From Zymomonas sp. (GTDB lineage: Bacteria; Pseudomonadota; Alphaproteobacteria; Sphingomonadales; Sphingomonadaceae), in NCBI GenBank assembly GCA_027489105.1, contig JAIYAJ010000396.1:1-41025 (forward strand): 41,025 nucleotides of DNA. The letters are read 5' to 3'. The position numbers and the translations under genes were made by a program. Positions 32,880 through 40,185 of the stretch are shown here, one piece after another (positions within the stretch are counted from its first letter, which is position 1; each line of letters starts with the position of its first letter). The notes beneath the pieces were generated by a model. It saw only the letters and a list, made by a program, of their open reading frames with translations. It had not been told where the DNA came from and searched no databases.

Positions 32880-34037
32880 ATGTACAAGCTGCGCGACAAA
32901 TATGCGATCGCCGGTATCGGCAACACTGACTATAGCAAATTCTCCGGGCGCACCGTGCGAAGCCTCGCCACCGAGGCCTGCCTGAAGGCGATCGAGGACG
33001 CGGGTCTGACGGTCGGCGATATTGACGGCATCGTCAGCTTCAACTTCAACGACAGCGCCCCCGCGATCGGTGTCGCGACCGAAATGGGCATCGTCAACGC
33101 CGGCTATGCGGTCGACTATGCGGCTGGCGGCAATGGCGCGAACCTCATCACCCTCGCGGCAACCGCCGCGATCGAGGCTGGGCTCGCGAAGAATGTCGTG
33201 TGCTTCCGCGCGATGAACGGCCGTTCGGGCTTCCGCCTGGGCGGCGGGCGCGACATGTCGGCCTATGGCGTGACCCAATATACCGCGCCGCTCGGCTGGA
33301 TCACCTATCCGCAGGCGATGGCGATGTGGGCGCGTCGCCACATGATCGACTATGGCACGACCGAGGAGCATTGGGCCGAGATCGCCACCACCTTCCGCGC
33401 CAACGCCCTGCTCAACGAGCGCGCTATGCAGCGCACGCCGATGACCAAGGACGATTATTTCAACTCGCGGATGATCGTCGATCCGTTCCGCATGTACGAT
33501 ATCTGCCTCGAAAGCGACGGCGCCTGCGCGGTCGTGATCACCTCGGCGGAGCATGCCCGCGATCTGCCGCAGAAGCCGGTCTACATCATGGGCGGCGCCT
33601 ATGGCGGCGGGCCGAGCCAGGGCGACGACCTGTTCGATGCGATCCGCTGGCCGAGCCACTCGCACAACTGCTTCAAATATCTGGCCGACGATCTGTGGGC
33701 CAGCGCGGGCATCGGCCCGAAGGACGTCGACGTCGCCGAGATCTACGACTGCTTCACCTACAGCGTGTTGATGGCGCTCGAAGGGCTCGGCTTCTGCAAG
33801 GAAGGCGAGGGCGGTCCCTTCGTCATGGGCGGGCGCATCGCGCGCGATGGCGAACTCCCCGTGAACACCCATGGGGGGCTGCTGTCTGAAGCTTATATCC
33901 ATGGCTTCAACCATGTGATCGAGGCGGTCGAGCAGCTGCGCGGCACTGCCGGCGAACGCCAGATCGAAGGGGCGGAGATCGCCCTGACCACCGCAGGCGC
34001 GATGACCTGCGGCAGCGCCATGATCCTGAGGAACTGA
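32880..34037 (+). CDS. Thiolase-fold protein (SCP2/Ltp2-like) without nucleophilic Cys
   Basis: 385 aa of the SCP2-thiolase/lipid-transfer branch (IAGIGNTDYSKFSGRT start, NTHGGLLSEAYIHG near 329-342). The nucleophile position, Cys in NNNCATG of SCP2 thiolase, is Gly84 here (AAGGNGANL). The C-terminal Cys377 (GAMTCGSA) and H331 remain. Tyrosines Y289, Y294 and Y339 lie near the active-site motifs. Loss of the nucleophile together with a DUF35 partner is the state seen in Ltp2, which in complex with the DUF35 domain of ChsH2 performs retro-aldol cleavage of steroid side chains. An aldolase role is therefore more likely than thiolysis. DUF35 gene follows after 1 bp. Confidence 0.88.
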   Translation: MYKLRDKYAIAGIGNTDYSKFSGRTVRSLATEACLKAIEDAGLTVGDIDGIVSFNFNDSAPAIGVATEMGIVNAGYAVDYAAGGNGANLITLAATAAIEAGLAKNVVCFRAMNGRSGFRLGGGRDMSAYGVTQYTAPLGWITYPQAMAMWARRHMIDYGTTEEHWAEIATTFRANALLNERAMQRTPMTKDDYFNSRMIVDPFRMYDICLESDGACAVVITSAEHARDLPQKPVYIMGGAYGGGPSQGDDLFDAIRWPSHSHNCFKYLADDLWASAGIGPKDVDVAEIYDCFTYSVLMALEGLGFCKEGEGGPFVMGGRIARDGELPVNTHGGLLSEAYIHGFNHVIEAVEQLRGTAGERQIEGAEIALTTAGAMTCGSAMILRN

Positions 34038-34038
34038 C

Positions 34039-34458
34039 ATGTCCGACACCGCCTATGCCAAGCCCCTGCCGGTTCCCGATCCCGAAAGCACGCCCTTCTG
34101 GGACGGCATGCGCGAGGGGCGCCTGATGCTGCAACGCTGCGCCTCGACCGGCGAGCATCTGTTCCCGCCCGTCACCTTCTGCCCGGGCTCGCTCGAGCGG
34201 CCCGAATGGGTTGAGGTCAGCGGAAAGGGCAAGGTCTTCAGCTGGATCGTCGTGCGTCACCCGGTGCCGCGCGACATCTATGCCGATGAGGTCCCCTATA
34301 TCGTCGCCCTGGTGACGCTCGACGAGGGATGCCGGATGACTGGCAACATCTTCGGCATCGCACCGGAGGAGATGTGCGCCGATCTCCCGGTGGAGATCGT
34401 CTTCAATCGGGCGACGGCGGAGATCTCACTGCCGGCCTTCCGTCCCGTCGGAGGCTGA
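34039..34458 (+). CDS. DUF35 OB-fold protein with degenerate zinc ribbon
   Basis: 139 aa. An N-terminal helix (TPFWDGMREGRLML) leads into the rubredoxin-like zinc ribbon, then an OB fold (GKGKVFSWIVVRHP...VPYIVALVTLDEG...PVEIVFNR). In most DUF35 proteins the ribbon is CxxC...CxxC. Here it is C34-A-S-T37 and C48-P-G-S51, so one Cys of each pair is missing and zinc may not bind. DUF35 proteins partner thiolase-fold enzymes and shape their acyl-CoA site, as in Ltp2-ChsH2 and archaeal HMG-CoA synthase. Its position one base after the thiolase-like gene makes that pairing almost certain. Confidence 0.88.
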   Translation: MSDTAYAKPLPVPDPESTPFWDGMREGRLMLQRCASTGEHLFPPVTFCPGSLERPEWVEVSGKGKVFSWIVVRHPVPRDIYADEVPYIVALVTLDEGCRMTGNIFGIAPEEMCADLPVEIVFNRATAEISLPAFRPVGG

Positions 34459-34461
34459 GCG

Positions 34462-35865
34462 ATGGCGTCGCCCGCCATAGCCGACCCTTTCGCCGCCTCG
34501 CCGCTGCTTAGGCGTTTCGCGGGCATGTCCCGCGAGGAGCTGGAAGCCTATCAGCTGCGCAAGGTGCAGGCGCTCTGTGAAAGGCTCCACGCGAAGAGCG
34601 ATTTCTACCGCGCTAAGATGACCGAAGGCGGGATCGTCGATGGTCGGGTCGACAGCCTCGACCATTTCCGCAAGGCCTTCCCGACCTCGGCCAAGGCCGA
34701 CTTCCTCAAGGACCAGCAGTCGGCGCCGCCGTTCGGAACGCGCCTGGGCGTGGACCGGGGCGAGGTCGTCCACATCAGCATGACCAGCGGAACGTCGGGG
34801 CAGGGCCAGGAAATCTATGGCCGCACCCAGCGCGACATCCATATCCTCGGCTATCTCCATGCGCTGCCCTGGTTCATGGCGGGCCTGCGCAAGGGCGATA
34901 CCGCGCTGAACTGCGTGCCCGCCGGTGGCATGACCACCGGTGGCTGGGGGCCGGGCGAGGCATTGCGCATCATCGGTGCCACGGGCTTTCATGTCGGGGG
35001 CAATCTGTCGACCGACGCCAAGATCGACCTGATGCTGAAGCTGGGCGGGGTCCATTTCATCTATGCATCGACCAACTATCTCCACACGCTGACCGAGGCG
35101 CTGGTCGCGCGGGGGATTGTGCCGCGCGAAGCCTTCCCCGACATGCACGGCCTGTTCATCGCGGCCGAAGGCTACCCCACCGAATGGGCCGCGAAAATCG
35201 AGGACTATTGGGGCTGCCGGTTGCAGGAGGGCTATGGCAGCACCCAGCTCAACGGATTCGGCGGCTCGACCTGTTCGGCTGGGGTAGTCGACGACAAGGG
35301 CGCGCGCGGGCTGATCCGCCTGTTCGAATGGGAACATCTGATCGAGATCGTCGATCCGACGACCGGCGAACCCGTCAAGCCGGGCGAGCAGGGCGAGATG
35401 GTCGTCACCAACCTCTCGGTCGAGGGCAGTCCCACCGTCCGTTTCCGGACGGGCGACGCAGCGCGCTTCGTGCCGTGGCAGGAGGCCGGTGGCGGTGCCT
35501 GGAATGCGATCGAATGCGGCACGATCGGCCGCTTCGACGACATGATGAAGATCCGCGGCAACAATGTCTGGCCGTCGATGATCGATGCCGCCGTCTTCGC
35601 CCACCCGCAGGTCGGCGAGTATAAGGGCCGGGTCTACACCCGCGACGGCAAGACCGAGATCGAGGTCAAGGTCGCCGTGGCCGAGCATCATGCCGGCCTG
35701 TCGGCGGACGAGCGCGCACGGCTGGTCCAGTCGGTCCGCGCCGCGATCAAGGAACGCAGCAACGTCTGGATGGACGTGTGCGAGGTCCCGCGCGCTGAGT
35801 TTCAGGGCTTCGCCTACAAGGCGCGGCGCTGGAGCGACGAGCGGCAGGACGGATACCGGCTCTAG
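34462..35865 (+). CDS. Phenylacetate-CoA-ligase-like adenylate-forming enzyme
   Basis: 467 aa, PaaK branch. Core motifs are MTSGTSGQGQEIYGRT (P-loop, about 111-126), a YGSTQ adenine-site variant, FRTGDAARFV and a C-terminal small domain with lysine in FQGFAYKARRW. The N-terminal helix LEAYQLRKVQALCERLHAKSD is standard for PaaK relatives. It probably makes a second, different CoA thioester in the pathway, for instance of a ring fragment freed by the upstream cleavage step. The start follows the DUF35 stop by three bases. It is 10 bp upstream of the small gene. Confidence 0.9.
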   Translation: MASPAIADPFAASPLLRRFAGMSREELEAYQLRKVQALCERLHAKSDFYRAKMTEGGIVDGRVDSLDHFRKAFPTSAKADFLKDQQSAPPFGTRLGVDRGEVVHISMTSGTSGQGQEIYGRTQRDIHILGYLHALPWFMAGLRKGDTALNCVPAGGMTTGGWGPGEALRIIGATGFHVGGNLSTDAKIDLMLKLGGVHFIYASTNYLHTLTEALVARGIVPREAFPDMHGLFIAAEGYPTEWAAKIEDYWGCRLQEGYGSTQLNGFGGSTCSAGVVDDKGARGLIRLFEWEHLIEIVDPTTGEPVKPGEQGEMVVTNLSVEGSPTVRFRTGDAARFVPWQEAGGGAWNAIECGTIGRFDDMMKIRGNNVWPSMIDAAVFAHPQVGEYKGRVYTRDGKTEIEVKVAVAEHHAGLSADERARLVQSVRAAIKERSNVWMDVCEVPRAEFQGFAYKARRWSDERQDGYRL

Positions 35866-35875
35866 GAGAGAAAAG

Positions 35876-36043
35876 ATGGAGCCTGCGATGGACGAGGACG
35901 CGCTGCTGGCCGAGATGCTGGCGCTGGCCGACCAGCTTACGGCGACCGATGACGCCCTTATGGCCGGCCAATATGCCTATCTGCGAGCGCGTATCGCTGC
36001 GCTGATCGAACTTCGCGGCGGCGATATGGATCGGGCGGCGTGA
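35876..36043 (+). CDS. Small acidic helical protein, unknown
   Basis: 55 aa from an ATG with a good AGGAGAG site, starting MEPAMDEDALLAEMLALA and ending GGDMDRAA. The pattern of Leu/Ala with acidic residues predicts two amphipathic helices (about 6-21 and 28-47), perhaps a coiled-coil pair. It has no cysteine or signal peptide. The stop overlaps the next SDR start (GTGA), which is strong evidence for real, coupled translation within the operon. I do not recognise a family. It could be a small subunit or chaperone of a neighbouring enzyme, similar in position to LvaB-type small partners; that is a guess. Confidence 0.75.
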   Translation: MEPAMDEDALLAEMLALADQLTATDDALMAGQYAYLRARIAALIELRGGDMDRAA

Positions 36044-36810
36044 AAGGAATCGAGCGCTTCGCCCTGACCGGTCAGGTCGCGGTCGTGACCGGCGGTGGCG
36101 GCGGCCTTGGTGCAGCGGGCGCTCTGGCGATGGCCGAGGCGGGCGCGGACATCGCGCTCGTTGCCCGCAATCGCGTCAAGCTCGAAGCGGCCGCTGCAGC
36201 GGTAGAGGCGACCGGGCGCCGGGCCATGATCGTCGAGGCCGACGTCTCCGATCCCGCAGCGATGGTCGAGGCTGCGTCGCAGATCGCCGGCGACATGGGC
36301 CGCATCGATATCCTGTTCAACAATGCCGGCATCACCAACCCGCAATCGCTGCTCGACGTCGCGCCCGAGGATTTCGCGCGCGTCGTGGAGGTCAATGTGA
36401 TGGGGGCCTTCCATGCGATCCGCGCAGTAGTCCCCGCGATGATCGAGCGCGGCTATGGCCGGATCATCAACATGGGCTCGATCCTCTCGGGGCGCGGCAT
36501 GGCGAACCGGGGCGCCTATTGTGCGTCCAAGGCCGGGCTCGCCAATCTCGGCGCGGCCTGCGCCTTCGAGTTCGGCGGGGCGGGCGTCACCGTGAACACG
36601 CTCGGCGCGACCGTGATCGTGACCGACCTGAACCGCGAGCTCGTCCGCACCCAGCCGCAGCTTTACGCGCGCGTGGTCGATCGCACCCCGCTCGGCCGGC
36701 TCGGCGAGGTCGAGGACCTGATGGGCGCGCTGCTGTTCCTCGCCTCGCCCGCGTCCGGCTTCGTGACCGGCCAGACCCTGTTCGTGGACGGTGGCTACAC
36801 CGCCGGATGA
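36040..36810 (+). CDS. SDR-family oxidoreductase
   Basis: 256 aa, GTG start overlapping the small gene's stop. NAD(P)-binding TGGGGGLGAAGAL (17-29), NNAG (92-95), catalytic Ser in INMGSILSGRG and Tyr/Lys in AYCASKAG are present, and the C-terminus FVDGGYTAG is standard. Arg following the second strand (LVARNRVK) hints at NADP preference. It is the first of two adjacent but clearly different SDRs in the operon, so two alcohol/ketone steps or two stereoisomers are likely handled. Substrate unknown. Confidence 0.92.
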   Translation: MKGIERFALTGQVAVVTGGGGGLGAAGALAMAEAGADIALVARNRVKLEAAAAAVEATGRRAMIVEADVSDPAAMVEAASQIAGDMGRIDILFNNAGITNPQSLLDVAPEDFARVVEVNVMGAFHAIRAVVPAMIERGYGRIINMGSILSGRGMANRGAYCASKAGLANLGAACAFEFGGAGVTVNTLGATVIVTDLNRELVRTQPQLYARVVDRTPLGRLGEVEDLMGALLFLASPASGFVTGQTLFVDGGYTAG

Positions 36811-36829
36811 CCCTGGAGACTTATTGCTG

Positions 36830-37612
36830 ATGTCGACCCCGCTGAAGACACTTTTCGACCTGACCGGACGGACCGCCCTCGTGACCGGCGGATCCCGCGG
36901 GCTGGGCCTGACCATGGCGGAGGCGCTCGGCGAATATGGCGCGAAGGTGATCCTCACTGCGCGCAAGCAGGACGAACTCGACGCCGCCGTGGCGCATCTG
37001 GCGGGCCTCGGGATCGAGGCAATCGCGATCGCAGCCGACATGGGCAAGCCCGAAGAGCCCGCTCGCGTGGTCGAGGCGATCAAGGCCGCCGGGCTGAGCG
37101 TTGACATCCTCGTCAACAATGCGGGCACGTCCTGGGGCTCGAAGACCGAGGAGATGCCGCTCGACGGGTGGAACAAGCTGCTCGCGGTCAACCTGACCGG
37201 GCCCTTCCTGCTCGCCCAGGCGGTCGGCCGCGCCTTCATGCTTCCAAAGGGTTGGGGGCGGATCATCAACATCGCATCGGTGGAGGGGCTGCTGGGGCAC
37301 CACCCGCGCATGATCGGCACGATCGCCTATAATGCTAGCAAGGGGGGGCTTATCAATTTCACGCGGGCGCTTGCCGCCGAATGGGGCGCGCAAGGCATCT
37401 GCGTCAACGCCATCGCACCGGGTTACTTCCCGTCGAAACTGACGGGGTATGTCCTGGACAAGCATGGCGAGGAATTGCGGGGCGACACGCCGCGCGGCCA
37501 GCTCGGCTGCGACGACGACCTCAAGGGCGCCACCCTGCTGCTCGCCTCCAATGCAGGCGCACATATCACGGGACAAACGGTCGTGGTCGACGGCGGCGCG
37601 TCGATCATCTGA
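36830..37612 (+). CDS. SDR-family oxidoreductase
   Basis: 260 aa from the ATG at 36830 (MSTPLKTLFDLTGRTALVTGG). The frame is open to 36791 but that stretch overlaps the previous gene's end and is not SDR-like. Motifs: TGGSRGLGLTMAE, NNAGTSWG, catalytic Ser in INIASVEGLLG, YNASKGG and the terminal VDGGASI. The sequence resembles gluconate 5-dehydrogenase/3-oxoacyl-ACP-reductase-type SDRs. Weak GGAG 12 bases before the start. It follows the other SDR by 19 bp and precedes the Rieske oxygenase by 21 bp. Confidence 0.91.
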   Translation: MSTPLKTLFDLTGRTALVTGGSRGLGLTMAEALGEYGAKVILTARKQDELDAAVAHLAGLGIEAIAIAADMGKPEEPARVVEAIKAAGLSVDILVNNAGTSWGSKTEEMPLDGWNKLLAVNLTGPFLLAQAVGRAFMLPKGWGRIINIASVEGLLGHHPRMIGTIAYNASKGGLINFTRALAAEWGAQGICVNAIAPGYFPSKLTGYVLDKHGEELRGDTPRGQLGCDDDLKGATLLLASNAGAHITGQTVVVDGGASII

Positions 37613-37633
37613 TAAAAAAGGAGGGATGTTGTC

Positions 37634-38635
37634 ATGAATGCACCCAGTCGCTTCGGTACCCGCTACCCATTTCATCCCTATCCGACCGGTTGGTTCGCGG
37701 TCGGCTTCACCGACGACCTGTCGCCCAAGGATGTCAGGCCGCTGCGCTATTTCGCCAAGGACCTCGTCCTGTTCCGCACCGAAAGCGGCGAGACCGTCGT
37801 CACCGATGCGCATTGCCCGCATCTCGGCGCGCATCTCGGCTATGACAGCTGGGTCGAAGGCGAGACGATCGTGTGCCCCTTCCACCAGTGGCGCTACGAC
37901 AGCAGCGGCAAGTGCGTCCATGTGCCCCACGCCAAGGCGGTCCCGCCGCGCGCGCAGGTGCGCAAATGGCCGACCGCCGAACGCGGCGGCATGATCTTCA
38001 TCTGGCACGACCTCGACGGGCGGCCGCCGATGTACGAGCTGCCCCTATATGACGAGAGCCGGAAGATTCCCGGCGCCGGCTTCCACCGCCTCCATGACGA
38101 TTTCGGATCGGCCCATCCGCAGGACGTGTTCGAAAATGGCGTCGACTTCGCGCATTTTCCGGGGGTTCATGGCACCGGCAAGGCGATCTCCGACGGTGAG
38201 ATCAAGACCGAGGGTTTTCGCTTTTACAGCCCCGTTCGCATCCTGCCCGCCGGCTATGAAGGGCCCGCCGACAAGTCGATCGGTTCGACGGTCGAGTCCG
38301 AAGTCATCGGCGGCGGCCTTTCGCGGGTCGAAAGCCGCACGCCTCACGCGCCGGGTATCGTGACCGTCTATTATGTCTCGGTCACCCCAGTGGACGAGAA
38401 TCTCAGCCATTATTACGTTCACCAGTTCTTCCTGAAGGACGATGACTGTCCGCTCGCCTCCGAGCAGATCGAAAACTTCACCAGGCTGGCCGCCGAACAT
38501 GGGCTGAATGAACAACATGGCGACGGCACGATCTGGCCCTACAAGGCCTATGTCGAGCAGCCGATGCTGTCCTCTGCCGACGGCCCGATCCTGAAATATC
38601 GCGACTGGTACAAGCAGTTCCACCCGGCGGTGTGA
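37634..38635 (+). CDS. Rieske-type oxygenase (KshA/DAF-36-like)
   Basis: 333 aa. The Rieske [2Fe-2S] site is C61-x-H63 (HCPHLGAHLG) with C81-x-x-H84 (CPFHQWRYD). The mononuclear iron site is ENGVDFAHFPGVHG with H174 and H179, plus N168/D171 nearby. Length and the FENGVDFAHF motif are closest to oxygenase components acting on sterol-like substrates (3-ketosteroid 9-alpha-hydroxylase, cholesterol 7-desaturase) rather than the 450-aa aromatic dioxygenases. No ferredoxin or reductase gene lies in the window, so electrons must come from elsewhere. AGGAGGGATG precedes the ATG. Last gene of the operon, followed by a hairpin. Confidence 0.9.
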   Translation: MNAPSRFGTRYPFHPYPTGWFAVGFTDDLSPKDVRPLRYFAKDLVLFRTESGETVVTDAHCPHLGAHLGYDSWVEGETIVCPFHQWRYDSSGKCVHVPHAKAVPPRAQVRKWPTAERGGMIFIWHDLDGRPPMYELPLYDESRKIPGAGFHRLHDDFGSAHPQDVFENGVDFAHFPGVHGTGKAISDGEIKTEGFRFYSPVRILPAGYEGPADKSIGSTVESEVIGGGLSRVESRTPHAPGIVTVYYVSVTPVDENLSHYYVHQFFLKDDDCPLASEQIENFTRLAAEHGLNEQHGDGTIWPYKAYVEQPMLSSADGPILKYRDWYKQFHPAV

Positions 38636-38672
38636 GGCCCGCCGCCTTTCTCGGAACGAGCCAGCATCGGGG

Positions 38673-38698
38673 CACCGCCAGCGACAATCCTGGCGGTG
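38673..38698. terminator. Perfect hairpin between convergent genes
   Basis: CACCGCCAG (38673-38681) and CTGGCGGTG (38690-38698) form a 9-bp GC-rich stem with an 8-nt loop. The stem lies between the Rieske gene and the convergent DUF2442 gene. There is no U-tract on either side, so it may be a bidirectional, possibly Rho-assisted terminator. Confidence 0.6.
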
Positions 38699-38705
38699 TC
38701 GACCT

Positions 38706-39158
38706 TCATGTTCCGGCGGTTTTCCGGGGGCGGCCCCCTTTGGAGCCATTTTGGCGGGCCGCTGCGGCTTTCGCAGCCGACGTCGCCTGCCCGGCTCGGC
38801 GCGCCATATAGGATTTGGTACCGAAGAGCCCGGCTAGCAGGCCGGGGATCGACAGGTCGACATCCAGGCTTTCCCAGTGCAGGCCATAGCCGTTGCCAAG
38901 AATTTCGACCTGGGAGAGCGCCTCGTCGCTCGCATCTTCCAGGCCTTGGGCAAGGCGCGGGGGGAAGGTGAAGGAACAGCCATTGGTGAGCTCGACCAGC
39001 ATTCGTCCCCGCCGGCGATCATAGCGTATGCGGGCGGCGCGGGGTTCAATCTGCGCAGCAATGCGCCCGCGTTCTTCCGCTGCCGCAAGGTCGAGGTCGC
39101 TCGGCCCGAAGCTGTCGGGCTGGGCCATGTCAGGATCGATCCTGCCGGTATCAACCAT
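38706..39158 (-). CDS. DUF2442 protein with GRPRK tail
   Basis: 150 aa. The central region (RIRYDRRRGRMLVELTNGCSFTFPPRLAQGLEDASDEALSQVEI, read in blocks) is a DUF2442 domain of mixed alpha/beta type. WESLDVDLSIPGLLAGLFG closes it. The C-terminus becomes Ala/Lys rich and ends NGSKGGRPRKTAGT, an AT-hook-like GRPRK motif that could touch DNA minor groove. Its ATG overlaps the DUF4160 stop by 8 bp (ATGGTTGA), so the two are coupled. DUF2442/DUF4160 pairs recur in bacteria and are often listed as candidate toxin-antitoxin modules. By analogy this DNA-binding-tailed partner would be the antitoxin; untested. Confidence 0.82.
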   Translation of the reverse strand: MVDTGRIDPDMAQPDSFGPSDLDLAAAEERGRIAAQIEPRAARIRYDRRRGRMLVELTNGCSFTFPPRLAQGLEDASDEALSQVEILGNGYGLHWESLDVDLSIPGLLAGLFGTKSYMARRAGQATSAAKAAAARQNGSKGGRPRKTAGT

Positions 39159-39390
39159 GGATGTCTCTCCAACATGACAGCAGATAGGTCTGTTGCTCGA
39201 CCACGATCTGCAGCGCCCGGCGAACGTCGCCCCGCTTCATAGCTTCGACGGTCACGATCTCGGGCGTGCCATCAGCCCCGAGGAGGTTGATCTTGGCATG
39301 TCCGTCGCCGAATACATGGACATGGGCCGGTACGTGATCATCGACGAAGATGATGAAACGCAGGCCATGAGCACGATAGACAGTGACCAT
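39151..39390 (-). CDS. DUF4160 protein, candidate module partner
   Basis: 79 aa: MVTVYRAHGLRFIIFVDDH then VPAHVHVFGDGHAKINL, the DUF4160 signature with conserved H-x-H-V around PAHVHV. A compact alpha/beta domain follows, ending in a helix (RALQIVVEQQTYLLSCWRDI). Biochemical function is unknown. No ribosome binding site precedes the ATG. The promoter predicts transcription starting at the ATG itself, so translation is probably leaderless. First gene of a two-gene unit with DUF2442. Confidence 0.83.
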   Translation of the reverse strand: MVTVYRAHGLRFIIFVDDHVPAHVHVFGDGHAKINLLGADGTPEIVTVEAMKRGDVRRALQIVVEQQTYLLSCWRDIHG

Positions 39391-39395
39391 GATTG

Positions 39396-39424
39396 AACAT
39401 AACCCATCGCGATGGGTTTTTCAA
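39396..39424 (-). promoter_or_regulatory. Promoter of DUF4160/DUF2442 with operator filling the spacer
   Basis: On the minus strand TTGAAA (complement of 39419-39424, 5/6 to consensus) and TATGTT (complement of 39396-39401, 4/6) are 17 bp apart. The perfect 18-bp palindrome AACCCATCGCGATGGGTT (39401-39418) covers that spacer exactly. A protein bound there would block RNA polymerase, as in autorepressed toxin-antitoxin operons. Confidence 0.75.
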
Positions 39425-40185
39425 TGTCGAGAGATCTCGTCCAGTACTGTCTCGAAACGCGCGCGGGCACGGTCGGCATAGGCGGGGTGGGTTAGTATTT
39501 TCGGTGCCTCGGCCAGGGCGCCGGCGAAGGCGATCTCGGCGAGATCTTCCGGTTCCATCGAGTCCGCCGGCCGGGTGCGAGCCGGGTCGGTAGAGGCGAA
39601 GATCGCGGTGGCGACGGCACCGGGCATCAGCAGCGATGCGCCGACGGAGGTGCTGTCCAGTTCGTCGCGTAGTGCCTCGACGACCGGCCAGAGCGCGTGC
39701 TTGGTCGCACAATAGGCGGCCAGGCCGGGGGCGGTGACCATGGATCCGGTCGACCCTGTGACGACGACCTGCGCCGGCAGGCCTGCCGCGATCATCGTCG
39801 GCACGAAGGCCTTGAGGGTCGCGACCACCCCGAAGATGTTGACCTCCAGCAGCGTCCGCCAGTCGTCCAGCGGCAGGTCGAGCACCGCGCCCTTTCGCAG
39901 CAGGCCGGCATTGGCGAACAGCAGCGCAACCGGAGGCATGGTGGAAACCGCCTCCGCCAGCCCGGCCATGTCCTGCGCATCGGTCACGTCGGCGATGCGC
40001 AGGGCGTGTGGTGTTCCCGTTGCGTCGAGGGCAGCGCGCAGAGCATCCAGACCGGCGGCGTCGCGGTCGCAGCCCGCGACTGCCATGCCCAGGCCGGCCG
40101 CCTTGAGTGCGAGGGCGCGACCGATGCCGGACGCGACCCCGGTCACGACCGCAGTCCGCCCGGCAAGGTCGATCGCTGGTCTCAC
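39421..40185 (-). CDS. SDR-family oxidoreductase
   Basis: 254 aa, GTG start whose bases overlap the stop of the luciferase-like gene (GTGA). TGVASGIGRALALKAA binds the cofactor. FANAGLLRKG, the catalytic Ser in TGSTGSMVTAPG and Tyr/Lys in AYCATKHALW are present. C-terminally it lacks the usual VDGG end and instead has a helical extension (PKILTHPAYADRARARFETVLDEI), which is common in ketoreductase-like SDRs of catabolic clusters. The frame is open further upstream but only antisense or overlapping. Coupled translation with the flavin monooxygenase suggests consecutive steps. Confidence 0.9.
   Translation of the reverse strand: MRPAIDLAGRTAVVTGVASGIGRALALKAAGLGMAVAGCDRDAAGLDALRAALDATGTPHALRIADVTDAQDMAGLAEAVSTMPPVALLFANAGLLRKGAVLDLPLDDWRTLLEVNIFGVVATLKAFVPTMIAAGLPAQVVVTGSTGSMVTAPGLAAYCATKHALWPVVEALRDELDSTSVGASLLMPGAVATAIFASTDPARTRPADSMEPEDLAEIAFAGALAEAPKILTHPAYADRARARFETVLDEISRH

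Noticed and set aside
39401..39420. Palindrome plus TTTT read as a plus-strand terminator
   Set aside because: No plus-strand gene ends there, and the palindrome fits a 17-bp promoter spacer on the minus strand exactly.
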